In this document: positions 1-10,132 of the stretch, one piece after another | Layout of the letters: each line of letters begins with the position of its first letter | How positions within the stretch are numbered: the first letter of the stretch is position 1 | NCBI RefSeq assembly: GCF_018873765.1 | Contig: NC_057919.1 | Span: forward strand, 67,388,984-67,452,983 | Reading direction: 5' to 3' | Origin: Telopea speciosissima | Taxonomy: Eukaryota; Streptophyta; Magnoliopsida; Proteales; Proteaceae | DNA: 64,000 nucleotides | Made by a program: the position numbers and the translations under genes | The notes under the pieces: model-generated | Databases searched by the model: none | What the model was told of the DNA's origin: nothing | What the model saw: the letters and a program-made list of their open reading frames with translations, nothing else

Positions 1-2148
1 ACCGTATGCAGTCGATTAGCTACCTCCACGTACTACCAGGGCATCTTCATGCGGGAAGTTTAGTCCTTCCAAGTCTTCATCCGAGAAGGAGATCACCGCC
101 TCGATCCTGGCTATCTTCTTGGGCTTCTCTGCCACTCCCACGAACCTGGCATGAGCTTTAGCTTTCCGGTGGACTCTTGTCCCGGTCCTCCAAGTATGAT
201 GAGGATAGGAGGTCCCTTGGTGCCACTAGGTTACCGTTGCATCTCGCTCTTACGGGCGGTCTCTCTCTTGATCTATTCTTCTTTCTTCTCGTCTCGGTTC
301 CATTCGTCTCGCCGCAACCTCTATCTCCTTGGCCAGGCGAGTTGTCACGTCTCCCCTTCACATACTTGTTCGGGCTTCTGCTCTTACCGGTTGCTCTATC
401 TCTCTCTTCAATTGATAGCACTCCTCTGTGTTGTGCCCATTCTCTTTATGGAAGAGGCGATTTGTTAGGGTTTCGCTTCTCGGTCCCGCTAGCATGGGTC
501 GTGGCCAATGGAGTAAGTCACGGTCCTGGATCCGCATGAGTATCCGGGACCTGGTGGTGTTGATGGTGTGAACTCGGGGTGCTTGCCCTCTCACTTCTCT
601 CGGCGGCGGTCTGTCCTCCTAGATGGGCGGTCGCCCTTCTCTTGTCGAGCTCTGTCCTTGACCTCTTACCCTCTTTACGGTCATCGGTGCTGACCTCTTG
701 TTGTCTTGTGGCTTGGCCTCGATTATTTTCGTTCTAGCTTGTAGTACCTCGGCCATATTTGCAAACTCGTTGCACCGCTCCAAGAGCTCTTTCATAGTCC
801 TGGTCTCATGACGTGTCGGGTCCTTGATCGAGTCCGGTCCCTAATACCTCCTACTAGGACTGCATCTTGTGTCACGGTCATCCAAGTCTCGAACCTCCGG
901 GGACTCTTTGGTGAACCTGGTAACGTATTCCCGAGAGATTCCCGGGATTCGTACCACGTTGATGGATTGGTGGTCTTCTTACGCTGTGTGCTTTGGAAGC
1001 GGGTGACGAAGCTGTTCGCATAGCTCTACGACGAGCCTATAGATCTCGATCGTAGCACGGAGAACCATGATGTAGTTGCTCCCTTGAGGGATGCTGGGAA
1101 TGCCCGATAGGAGACCACGTCCGACCCCCCATACAGTGTCATCATGCCATTAAAGTAGTTGATGTGGTCATTGGGGTCGAGTGGTACCTTGTAGAGTTCA
1201 AAGGTGGGTAGTCGAAACCTGGAAGGTAGTGTGGCGACATGATTTCTGCCGAGAAGGGGTGTTGCCGGGTATGGAATGCGTCTCGCCTTTGGTCCGCTTC
1301 TTCAACCCTTCCACTTCTCATCCGGTCGCGGAGTCTTTGATCGAGCTCCTCGTCCGTGTCCGCCCCCACGCTGGCCGGACGTTCGCTGCGACCCCGTTCA
1401 CGCTCTCTCTCTGGATGTCCCCTCCCGCCTGAGTGTTGGTGGGATGGGGAATGGTTACGCCGTGATGAATCTGCCGTGAAGGTGAGGGGCTTTCTTCAAT
1501 ATAGGTCCGACCGTCGTGGTATGTGACTTTCTTCCGGTCGTCCGTCAAACACGAGACCTCGGACCGATCTCTGCGGGCTAGACACCCTCGCCCTTGGTGT
1601 TGGCGTCCTCCCACATTCCGACCGTGGCGAGAGGTCCCTTGTTCTCTGGGATGGGAAGGCTCCCCTGCGGAGTGGGGGTCGCTCGTCGCGCTAGTCTCTT
1701 TGATCTCACGCCCCCGGGAGATGATCTCCTAGGGTTCGGTTGTTGTCGAGTACGGACTCCACCCTGCGATGGTGAAGTCCTTCGACGATGAGGCGTCGCC
1801 GCGCTACGTCAAGTATTCTTGAAAGAGTCGTTGTTCATCGAGGATGCTGTCATTGCGGTCGTTGATCGACCCACGATGGGCTGGAGCATTGGGGTCGGTG
1901 TCACCTCCACCACCACATCGTCGGCCTCGTCATTGTTAGGCTCGGCGATCACGAACTGTCATTAAGGGGGATCTCTTCCTCCGGAGGGACATGGTCTGGT
2001 CGTTGGCTGCTGGGCGAGAGCACTCGGGGTGGGGATCCATTCCTTGCTCCGTTGTTGGTGGTGGTAGTCTTCCTTCGTGCCATTGAATGAGTATGGAAGC
2101 GAGCTAGTAGCCGTAATGGCTAGCGTCGTTCCCACGAGCGGTGCCAAC

Positions 2149-3289
2149 TGTTGCATCAAGAAATCGTTGAGCGGTCTTGCGAGTGCCGTCACCCAAGTGG
2201 ACCAAAGGGGTCACGAGAGAGAACCGGTGTGGTCGGCCTAGGGCTCTCCGATGCCAAAGTTAGATCTCCTGGCGCAAATAGATGAATAGTGATTATTCAG
2301 TATGAGTTTAGATGTCCCTTGATGGGGTTGTGTACCTTGCCTTTTATAGTAGCGTATGGCGGTGTGGAGAGTCCCGGTTTGATGGCGATTATGCCGTTGA
2401 GTGGATAGAGGCCCTGGGTGACGGGGCTCTATCACGATTGATCATCTCCCGCGGGAGGAGTGTCCTAGTGGTATCAAGATCCTTGGTAGATAGATACCCG
2501 TGTGTGGTGATAACGTCCTTGGTGCTTGAATCCTTCTAGATGATATGACTTCTAAGCAGTGGCCTAGAGTCCTGGTGGTGACATGAGTCTGTCGCGATAC
2601 GATCGGGTCATAGGTGAGTGGCCCCCACCTCACGTTTGTGCCCACGATGCTATGCCTGGGTGCAGGCCGCGCCTGAGCGAGAGGCCATGCCTGAGTGGCC
2701 GCCTCGCCTGGGTGAGGCCGTGCCTGGATGTGTGTCGCCCCTAGGTGAGGTCGCGCTCGAGTGGTGGCCACGCCTGGGTGAGGCCGCGCCTGGGTGAGAG
2801 GCCACTCCTGGATGTGGCCGCGCCTGGGTGAGGCCGCGCCTGGGTGAGAGGCCACTCCTGGGTGAGAGGCCGCGCCTGGGTGTAGCCACGTCTAGGTGAG
2901 ATCACGCTTGAGTGGTGGCCGCGCCTGGGTGAGAGGCCGCGCCTGGGTGACAGGCCGCGCCTGGATGTGGCCGTGCCTAGGTGAGGCTGCGCCTGAGTGG
3001 TGGCCGCGCCTGGGTGGGGCCGCGCCTGGGTGAGAGGCCTCCTGGGTGTGGCCGCCTGGTGCAGGCCGCGCCTGGGTGAGGCCATGCCTGGGTGCTGGCC
3101 GCGCCCTGGTGCTGGGACCCTTGTTCGTTCCCCTTGGTTCAGGAGCGGGTCGTCCTGTGACACGTGGCGGCAGCTGATTGGCCCGGTGAATATTGGATGT
3201 ATCAGGTTCACTTCAGGATCTACGGAGATCTAAGTTTTTGTTCAGATGCTATAGTCATCGAAAGTACATGGCCAATTCTCTATTGAACA
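2149..3289 (-). repeat. probable 5' LTR of the Gypsy element
   Basis: The plus strand reads TGTTGCATC at 2149 and reaches a matching AACA at 3286-3289, giving TGTT...AACA ends and about 1.14 kb. The inner edge is supported by the adjoining primer-binding site at about 2130-2148. The outer edge is not confirmed because the partner LTR is outside the window. Confidence 0.5.
2650..3112. repeat. GC-rich minisatellite inside the LTR
   Basis: An imperfect tandem array of a 16-20 bp unit whose core reads CGCGCCTGGGTGAG(A)GGC, about 25 or more copies. It creates long false open frames rich in Pro, Arg and Gly on the minus strand. It sits in the probable U3 part of the LTR. Confidence 0.85.
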
Positions 3290-4251
3290 ACTAGGGTTCT
3301 TAGGCCTGTTCCTCTTCTCTGTAATCAAGTCGAAATAGAAAAAATTGCAGATACCAGTAGAGGATTCGCCCCTCATAATTGCAGAGAATCGCCAAGGTTT
3401 CGCCCCTCTCTCTCTCTGCTTTACCGTTGAGTTCCAAGTTCAGTCGTGAAAGAAGAAAGGAGGAGGATGGTAAGGGGGGTAAATCTATCAATTTACTGTT
3501 TTTCTATTGAATATGTGATAAGGATAAAGTGGACTTTTCCATTCAACCACTAACAGCAAACTAACACCATTAGGTTTCAGGGGGTGTTAAGTAATTATTT
3601 GAAACATTAGTAATCGTAAACAAAATGACCATAGGGGTGTCCAAGTAATTTTCTCTCAAAAATAAGATAGATGAAATAGAAAGATGCGTCGGAAGTGTTG
3701 TGTGATATCAATGTATTTTTTTAAAAATTAAAGAAAAAATTTATAGGACAATCATTCGACTGACTACAATGTATGGTGTGGATTGTTTGACAATAATTTA
3801 AAAAGCATTACATAGATAAACTAAATGTAGTTGCGATGAGGATGCTTAGATGAATGTGTGATAAAATTATGAAAGATAAAGTACAGAACAATCATACTAA
3901 AGTTGATTTGGGAGTTGCTCTAATATATAATATACTGCAATAAATTATTTTTAGGTGACATGACTATGTTCAACAAAAGCTTTTGAATACTCTATTGTGG
4001 AAGAGTGGCTTGATTTATAGCGAATGAACCAAATCACAAGAAGACAAAATGATCTTAACAAAAGTGGTGACGAAAGACATGCATAATTCAGGCCTTTATC
4101 TATCAAGGATGACCTCAACAATAGGTGTAGAGTTATAGACTTAAAATATTGCAAGAAACTCAACCTTAAAGCGACAAAATGATAGATTTTTCACTTAACG
4201 TCCGACCGCAATCATTAAAAAACGCTATTTGTATTATTAAATTGTGGATAA
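3290..4251. other. AT-rich intergenic DNA, no gene seen
   Basis: No reading frame with recognisable similarity. CT-rich and AT-rich stretches only. An A6 run at 4217-4222 reads as T6 on the minus strand and could serve as Pol III terminator for the adjoining tRNA gene. Confidence 0.6.
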
Positions 4252-4333
4252 CGTGAACGGCAGGATTCGAACCTGCGCGGGCAGAGCCCACATGATTTCT
4301 AGTCATGCCCGATAACCACTCCGGCACGTCCAC
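4252..4333 (-). tRNA. tRNA-Ser(AGA)
   Basis: 82-nt type II tRNA on the minus strand. The 7-bp acceptor stem GTGGACG/CGTTCAC is followed by discriminator G. The anticodon stem is CATGA/TCATG with loop CTAGAAA, giving anticodon AGA. A long variable arm (TGGGCTCTGCCCGC) and the T arm GCAGGTTCGAATCCTGC are intact. Both internal promoter boxes are present and a T6 run lies about 30 nt downstream. No intron. It looks functional. Confidence 0.95.
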
Positions 4334-4562
4334 ATGAATATATAGTAGTTATTAAACTTTAATTAGATTCTGATTAATAATGTGTAAATGCACTTGAAAT
4401 TTGAGCAAATTCATGTCTGTTCATGAATGAAACCTTCTGTTAGTAATGCACAACCGCCCTTAATTAAGCAGAGATTACTGTCATTAAAAATTGGTACGTG
4501 TTACTATTATACAAAATTTATTGTGTCTCGATTATTATTATTAAAATGTTGGTTGATTTAAG

Positions 4563-4697
4563 TTGTGTTTAGTATGTAATCTGGAAATAGATTATGGGTC
4601 TAGAATGTATTCTGATCCAAGTAAAAAAAAAAAAACACAGCTTTTAGAATTTGTTCTAGACCTAGAATCTCTTTCGAGAATGCATATGAAACATTGT
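4563..4697. mobile_element. short inverted-repeat MITE (copy 1)
   Basis: The left arm (TGTGTTTAGTATGTAATCT...) is matched in reverse by the right arm (GAGATTCT...GCATATGAAACA). The arms are about 50 bp and imperfect, with an A-rich centre. It resembles the MITE at 5970-6108 in word order (RTATGCATTCT, AAATAGATTCTGG). No clear target duplication was found. Confidence 0.6.
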
Positions 4698-5747
4698 ATA
4701 GAATGCAAATCGCAAACTCCCTCCACCCACAGTGAATGGAAGCGGGCGAGAGGATACTTTGGAACATACTAAAATCCTACGAGGGGTTTGTGAACCCTAT
4801 GATGGTGGGTGAACTGTCCTAGGGTGGAGGAAAACTTTGTCCACTCAGTAGTATATCAGATTTGCCAAAACCCTTTAAACAATGGCTCTAGTTTAGATCT
4901 TTATTCGGATTTTTCATGGTTTACACTTCAGATGAACCATATTTTTACCAAAGAATGTTTAGGTTTCATTTCTGACACTCTAAATATGGGAAATGAATGG
5001 ATGCTAGAGTATTACTTCTCTCTTATGCAATTTTATTTATTATTTTCTCTGCTATACTCAAACCATTTGGGTCCATGTGAATGATTCCATTCTCCACACC
5101 ATCATTTGTGTGACAAACAGATTACGCCAGTATTTCCCCATACTGGCGTAATTGGAAACCCTCTCCTCCAAAATAAATAAAGTTTCAAAGTAAGTAATGG
5201 TTGGTGACTTCTCTTCACCAACTGCCTCTCCACCTTTGTGACTTGGTCCTGCCCAACTTTTGCTCCACATAAATAAGCAATCCATTGGAAGTTGGAACTA
5301 GACTCCCTTTATGGGGTGGGGTGGGGGTCAATTTACTAAATTGACCTTGGTATTAACTTATATTTACCACCAAACATAAAGAGAAAATGCTTTTCAGGTT
5401 ACCTCAAGCTTTCGAAACAAAAATGGGTATCTGAATTGGGTTAAGTCAGTTATGCAAACAACTGTTAGCTCGGATGGTTGATGGCATGCCAGATTAGTGC
5501 ATCACCCCAGAAAGATAGGATTTAGGATTGGACTCGGCTGATTCACCCAATGGGATTCCTGTTTTTAAAACTTGGATTACTAGAGTACCAAAGCATTTGG
5601 GTCCACACAACAGTGTTCACTGTCCAGTGAGCTGCTCCAAAAAATTAAAATCAGAATAGTGATAGTGAGGGGGTATTTTGGTCAAAGAAAGGACATTGGG
5701 TAGGTTTGGTCATTAGCAGCTTTCTTGCTAATGTAAGAATAATTTCC
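4698..5747. other. intergenic, upstream of the DUF7731-type gene
   Basis: No protein-like frame. It holds a perfect 13-bp hairpin at 5121-5152 (ATTACGCCAGTAT, 6-nt loop, then the reverse complement) of unknown meaning. The last few hundred bases are promoter-proximal to the gene starting at 5801. Confidence 0.5.
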
Positions 5748-5758
5748 TTATATATATG
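5748..5758 (+). promoter_or_regulatory. TATA box of the DUF7731-type gene
   Basis: TTATATATATG lies 43-53 bp upstream of the start codon at 5801. A short 5' leader of about 20-25 nt is implied if transcription starts about 30 bp downstream. Position and sequence fit a plant TATA box; no transcript evidence is available here. Confidence 0.5.
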
Positions 5759-5800
5759 AGAAATTAGATGACTTCACTAAAATTGAAAGCTTCTTCTGCA

Positions 5801-6942
5801 ATGGCATTCCCATCCACACAAAAATATTGTTTCTTTATTGTAGCTCTGATCTCCATTGTTGTCTCCTGCTGCAAGTCAGGTGTGTATATATTTAAGGTTT
5901 TGATCACAAGACAAAATTTCTTGTCTCTGTTTTAGTATTCAGAAACCAACCTTGATTCTTTTTAATATTTGTTTGGTATGCATTCTACGAATAAATTCTG
6001 GGTTTAAAACACATTTTGAAGCGAGAAAATAGAGAAGAATCGGGTTTCAAAATATATCCTAAACCCGGCCAGAATCTATTTCTAAAATGCATACTCAACA
6101 CAGCCCTAATTTCTGAATTTTCAATGTTTTGTTTGTAAATTTTGTTGCAGAATTAACAGAACATGATCCAAGTCAACTTGTTGCAAAAGCATTACTGTGC
6201 TTCAATAATAAATATGTAAGTGACAACCGCAACTCAGTTATGCACATAAAAGCTTTGTATTTGTTATCAAACATGGAATTTGAGCTTGACAAAAACCCAA
6301 ACAGATTTATAGTAGCTGTGAGGAAACTTATAGATTGAAGGAGAGTGGAAACGTCAGTGTCCCTCATGAAGCAACCGATGAATACTGCAATGGGCCATGC
6401 CTGGAGGAGACAAACCTTGTGCTCCATTGCATCGATGGCATCTTATTCAACTTCTTGTTTCACAACAAGGCAACTGTACAAGACATAAGAGCTACACTCA
6501 ATGCAGGATGTGGCCACACCAGTGAAAGAGGTTCCATTAAAACTAGACTTAATTTTTAGTCTCTACCTCCATGAGTCTCAGAATATATATGATGGGCCGC
6601 TGTTCTCTGTGCCGCAGCGCAGCCTGCCCCCAGACACATTGGGGTGGGTGCAATGACCAGCCTGCCCCCTGCACAGGCTGCCCATGTGCCTGGGTGCAGG
6701 CTGGGCTGCGGCACAGAGAACATTCTCCCATATATGATACTCAAAGTTCTTTCAATCCTACCCAGAAAAAATAATTGTACTCTCAATAGAGTTTTTAGCT
6801 TACATGGGGTGTTTTTGCAGGGAACTTCAATGTTGCAGAGCACATTCAAGATGAATATAGCCATGGATACAGTGAAAAACCCCACCTGATGTGCCTCTAT
6901 CTGTCTGTGTCCATGATCACCCTCTTTGCTTTCTTGTTCTAG
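5801..6942 (+). CDS. small secreted cysteine-rich protein, DUF7731-type (4 exons)
   Basis: Exons read as 5801-5879, 6151-6215, 6305-6530 and 6821-6942, all with GT-AG introns and compatible phases. They give 163 residues. The start at 5801 opens a signal peptide (MAFPSTQKYCFFIVALISIV). The mature part has the pattern I recall for the plant DUF7731 family: ALLCFNNKY, IYSSCEETYRL, EYCNGPCLEETNLVLHC, FHNKATVQDIR, AGCGHTSERGNFN. Eight or more cysteines suggest disulfide-bonded extracellular folding. The C-terminus (LMCLYLSVSMITLFAFLF) is hydrophobic and may be a membrane or GPI-type anchor. Function is unknown. Intron 1 contains a MITE at 5970-6108 and intron 3 a MULE-type MITE at 6594-6729, both outside splice sites, so the gene looks intact. 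Exon boundaries are by eye. Confidence 0.85.
5970..6108. mobile_element. inverted-repeat MITE (copy 2), in intron 1
   Basis: The left arm TGTTTGGTATGCATTCT... pairs with right arm ...AAAATGCATACTCAACACA. The arms are about 45 bp with roughly 80% match by eye. The outer right end reads ACACAGCCCT, suggestive of hAT-type CAGGGC ends. It is related to the copy at 4563. Confidence 0.7.
6594..6729. mobile_element. Mutator-type MITE in intron 3
   Basis: 136-bp fold-back element with arms TGTTCTCTGTGCCGCAGC and its near-perfect reverse complement at the other end. It starts GGG and ends CCC. It is flanked by a 9-bp direct repeat ATATATGAT at 6585-6593 and 6730-6738, the duplication size of Mutator-like elements. 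It is GC-rich in an AT-rich intron. Confidence 0.85.
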
Positions 6943-8677
6943 TATACATCTCTGTGGCTCTTACTGAAATGTTAAAAAAAGAGAGGGTTAATCTCCATGG
7001 CTTAATACTGTGGTCACCTTTTAAAATATATATATAAGTTACTTATTATAGATTTGGAGGGAAAGGTTATGTTTAAAGAATGTGCTTAATCAAAGAAACC
7101 TATGTACTACTTGATGATTATATATATTTCATAAATACGCCTAGATTATTATGATATGTGCCTGATTTTGTTTAATAATAATTAATCATTGCTTTGTTGT
7201 TCTATCGTTTCTTGAACCCTTAGATTTTTATTTGCAAAATGGTAAAATGGATGCAAGTTCGATCTAGTGGATGGGGGGTACCTACCACATGGCACATATG
7301 GAATGGTGGAGTTACATCCTGATGAATTAATAGCAAAATTTTTTTATAAGCTATTGAAAAATGAAAACTTGAAATAGATTTAGAAAGGCGAATTATTATT
7401 ATCACAAATGTCTGTTATTTTTTTTTTTAATATTATAAAGCATCTATTATGCCACGTAGACAGATGATATGTCCATTCTGACGCTGGATAGAGAGGATAT
7501 GATCTAACTTAGCCACATGCCAAATTTCAAAGTCTAATTCAATCAACTACAATCTTTTGTATTGACATGTATTCCATATATATCCATGCATATGTACCAA
7601 TATTCTAGACATTATTGTGCACTCTCCCAACTTTGAGTGAAAAGAAACAACTTATATTAAAAAAATATAAAAATCGATGATTCAAATTTGTTTTGTGATT
7701 TGGAAGACGAAACCTTCCATTGTTACATGGATAAATATCTGAGAAGAGAATTCCCTTTTCAAGAATAAAGACACGGAAAAAAAAAAAGAAGGACAAAAGA
7801 ACTTTTACGGCAAAAGGTTTTCTATGCGTCTCATTATGCTATATGGAAAGATGATGTGATAATTCGAGAGAGGTAAGTCTAGAATCTAAATTAATTAAGG
7901 GTCATATTTTAGATCTAATAACTTCCCATGTATGTCATGCATCCTCTTGGTTGTCCATGCCTTAGTGAGGTCCCTCTTGATGGTATTAATTTATAGAGGT
8001 TTATCTTACCACGTGGCTAACTCTATTTGAGCTAAAATTTGACATATAAGCAGGGTCCATGGGATCTACTTATCCACAAGATCTAGGCTCCATCTTCTAT
8101 AAGCTTCAAAGGGACATTATGTAGGCACAAGAACAAAGTTAAAAGGATAAACCTCAACCCAATGCACTTAAAATCCTTGATAAGTATTCATTCAATCAAC
8201 AACTTGAAGTAGGAACATGAAAGATTTCTTTCCTTTACCTGCTGTATCCGAACAAGGCAGAACACTGGACCTCTATACTGTTGAAACACCATTATTCTAA
8301 GAGATTAATGCCATAAACTACTATTCCTGGGGGAGCAATATCTCATTTTCCCCATCATCAGGTTCCCATTAAAATGTTATGACCAGCTTCCAACAGAATC
8401 AATTCTGAACTAAGAGAAACATGGATAAGAAGCTGCTTGCATCCTTGTCCAAGCACTCACTGGCTTCCCCAAAACATAATTCAAAACTATTTCAATTGTA
8501 ACCTCTTAAATTAGTATAACTTTCCAATTTGCTTCCTTGTTGCTGATTTAGACACTTCTGAGTCTGTTCTTCAGGAACAGACAAGTTTTCTAAAGATTTA
8601 AATACTTATCATCCTCGATTTTTCCTTGTTAAATCTAACTCAGAGACTTTATCAATGAACTTCCTCAGATTCTAATC
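6943..8677. other. intergenic AT-rich DNA, no gene seen
   Basis: Lies between the ends of two convergent genes. No recognisable frame, RNA gene or repeat with clear ends. The first and last few hundred bases are presumably 3' UTRs of the DUF7731-type gene (plus) and the PPR gene (minus). Confidence 0.5.
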
Positions 8678-10132
8678 TCATCCAATCAAACTCCGGCCTG
8701 GAGCTTTCCTTATACTCTTCGCCCTCATTAACACCCTCACTTCTTCAACTTTATCCCACTTGCCTGCTTCTGCATAAATGTTTGATAACAAAACATAGTT
8801 CCCCGAATTATGGGGCTCAAGGTCAATGAGTTCCTTAACAGCGCATTCTGCAAGTTGTAGGTCACCATGAGTTCTGCAAGCACTCAGCAATGCACCCCAT
8901 AAAGCAGCGGTTGGCTTCATGGGCATGCTTGTAATCAACCCATAGGCCTCCTTCACACAACCACTACGACCAAGGAGATCAACCATACATCCATAGTGCT
9001 CGTGCCCAGGCTCGAGTTGGTGTTCTGTTAGCATTGAATTAAACAATTCCTGACCCATTTGCACAAATCCTGCATGGCTACAACAAGCAAGAACCCCAAT
9101 AAAAGTTGCATGGTTTGGGGCCACGCCTTGCTTCATCATCTCCTCAAACAAATCCACGCCAAGCTCACCCCGTCCATTAAAAGCCAGTCCAGAGATCATG
9201 GCGTTCCAAGAAACCACATTTTTCCGAGGCATCTCATTAAAAACCCTGCTAGCAGTTTCCGTATCGCCAGATTTGCAATAGAAATCTACAAGGGAGTTCC
9301 CCACGGAGACAACATCTCGAGAAAGCTTCCTAGAATCAGCATACGAGTGGATCCATCTCCCAACGTCGTACGCTCCCAACCGGGCACAGACAGGAAGCAG
9401 TGTGACGAGAGTTGCATCGTCTGGGTCCAAACCACTGTCCCACAATTGATGGAAAAGCTTCAGAGCATCATTGTCCCGATCACTTTGTGCTAAGCTGGAG
9501 ATCATGGAATTCCAAGTAACAATGCTCCTCTCTTCCATCTGACTGAAAAGATGAAGACCTAATTGCACATCTCCTCTCTTGCAGTACCCACGGATCATCA
9601 TATTCCATGCAACCACATCTCTGTGAGACATAACATCAAACACCCGTTCGGCATCCTCCATCGAGTCGTGACAGGAGTAAAGCTCCACAAGCCCTATCTG
9701 AATGGGAGGGTGGGATTCGAACCCAAGAGCGACAATCTCGGCATGGACTCCTCGGCCTAGATTGATATCGGGATGGTTGGAGCAGGACTTGAGCAGAGGG
9801 GCCAAGGTGAATCGGTCGGGCCAGATTCCACGGCTTCTCATGAGGGAAAAGAGATGGAGGGATTGTAGAGAAGGTCCGGAGATGGAGTAACCTTTGATCA
9901 TGGAGTTAAAGAGGATGAGATTGGGGTTTTGAGTCTGGAGGAAAACGAGGTGGGCATAGGGCATCTTGTGGAGGGAGCCACAGACGGAAACGAAATGGGA
10001 GAGGAGCTGGTTGGATTGGTGGAGGTGATGGCGGAGGAAGTGAGCATGGATTTCGGGCAATTGGGTTCTGGTGCTGTGGCCATGGAGTAGGCGTAAGATT
10101 CTCCGCTCCGCCTCCCGTCCACCTCTGCTCAT
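8678..10132 (-). CDS. PCMP-E70: PPR protein, PLS class, E subgroup (At1g09190/PCMP-E70-like)
   Basis: Single open frame of 484 residues without introns, as usual for plant PPR genes. The N-terminus (GREAERRILRLLHGHSTRTQ) closely resembles what I recall of Arabidopsis At1g09190. PLS repeats run from about residue 70 to 390, with motifs such as DVVAWNMMIRGYCKRGDVQL, SIVTWNSMISSLAQ and NVVSWNAMISGLAFNGRGEL. An E domain follows (about 390-484: HYGCMVDLLGRSG, LWGALLSACRTHGD, GNYVLLSNIYAEAGKWDKVE). There is no DYW deaminase domain. Such proteins bind organellar RNA and help C-to-U editing in mitochondria or plastids, with a deaminase supplied in trans. The start is the first Met of the conserved N-terminus. 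The upstream region on this strand runs into the long-TIR element at 10310. Confidence 0.93.
   Translation of the reverse strand: MSRGGREAERRILRLLHGHSTRTQLPEIHAHFLRHHLHQSNQLLSHFVSVCGSLHKMPYAHLVFLQTQNPNLILFNSMIKGYSISGPSLQSLHLFSLMRSRGIWPDRFTLAPLLKSCSNHPDINLGRGVHAEIVALGFESHPPIQIGLVELYSCHDSMEDAERVFDVMSHRDVVAWNMMIRGYCKRGDVQLGLHLFSQMEERSIVTWNSMISSLAQSDRDNDALKLFHQLWDSGLDPDDATLVTLLPVCARLGAYDVGRWIHSYADSRKLSRDVVSVGNSLVDFYCKSGDTETASRVFNEMPRKNVVSWNAMISGLAFNGRGELGVDLFEEMMKQGVAPNHATFIGVLACCSHAGFVQMGQELFNSMLTEHQLEPGHEHYGCMVDLLGRSGCVKEAYGLITSMPMKPTAALWGALLSACRTHGDLQLAECAVKELIDLEPHNSGNYVLLSNIYAEAGKWDKVEEVRVLMRAKSIRKAPGRSLIG

Larger units (their letters stand above)
1..3289 (-). mobile_element. 5' part of a Ty3/Gypsy (Tat-like) LTR retrotransposon
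   Basis: Fossil LTR element on the minus strand, cut by the window edge. The gag region lies in about 1-2140. A minus-strand frame at 358-594 shows the gag-type zinc-knuckle neighbourhood FHKENGHNTEECYQLKREIE, typical of Tat/Retand-like Gypsy gag. A primer-binding-site region reading TTGGCACCGCTCGTGGGAA (minus) ends at 2148 and abuts the LTR. The U5-like stretch at 2235-2300 has the 'gcatcggagagcccta' type of sequence common in Tat LTRs. Only LTR, leader and gag are inside the window; pol and the other LTR would lie to the left. The reading frame is broken in several places. The LTR outer limit is inferred from TGTT/AACA ends, so the end coordinate is tentative. Confidence 0.75.

Noticed and set aside
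2442-3211. Long Pro/Arg/His-rich open frames on the minus strand
   Set aside because: They are translations of the minisatellite in several frames; no domain and no conserved start.
9059-9493. 144-aa plus-strand frame
   Set aside because: Antisense shadow of the PPR gene.
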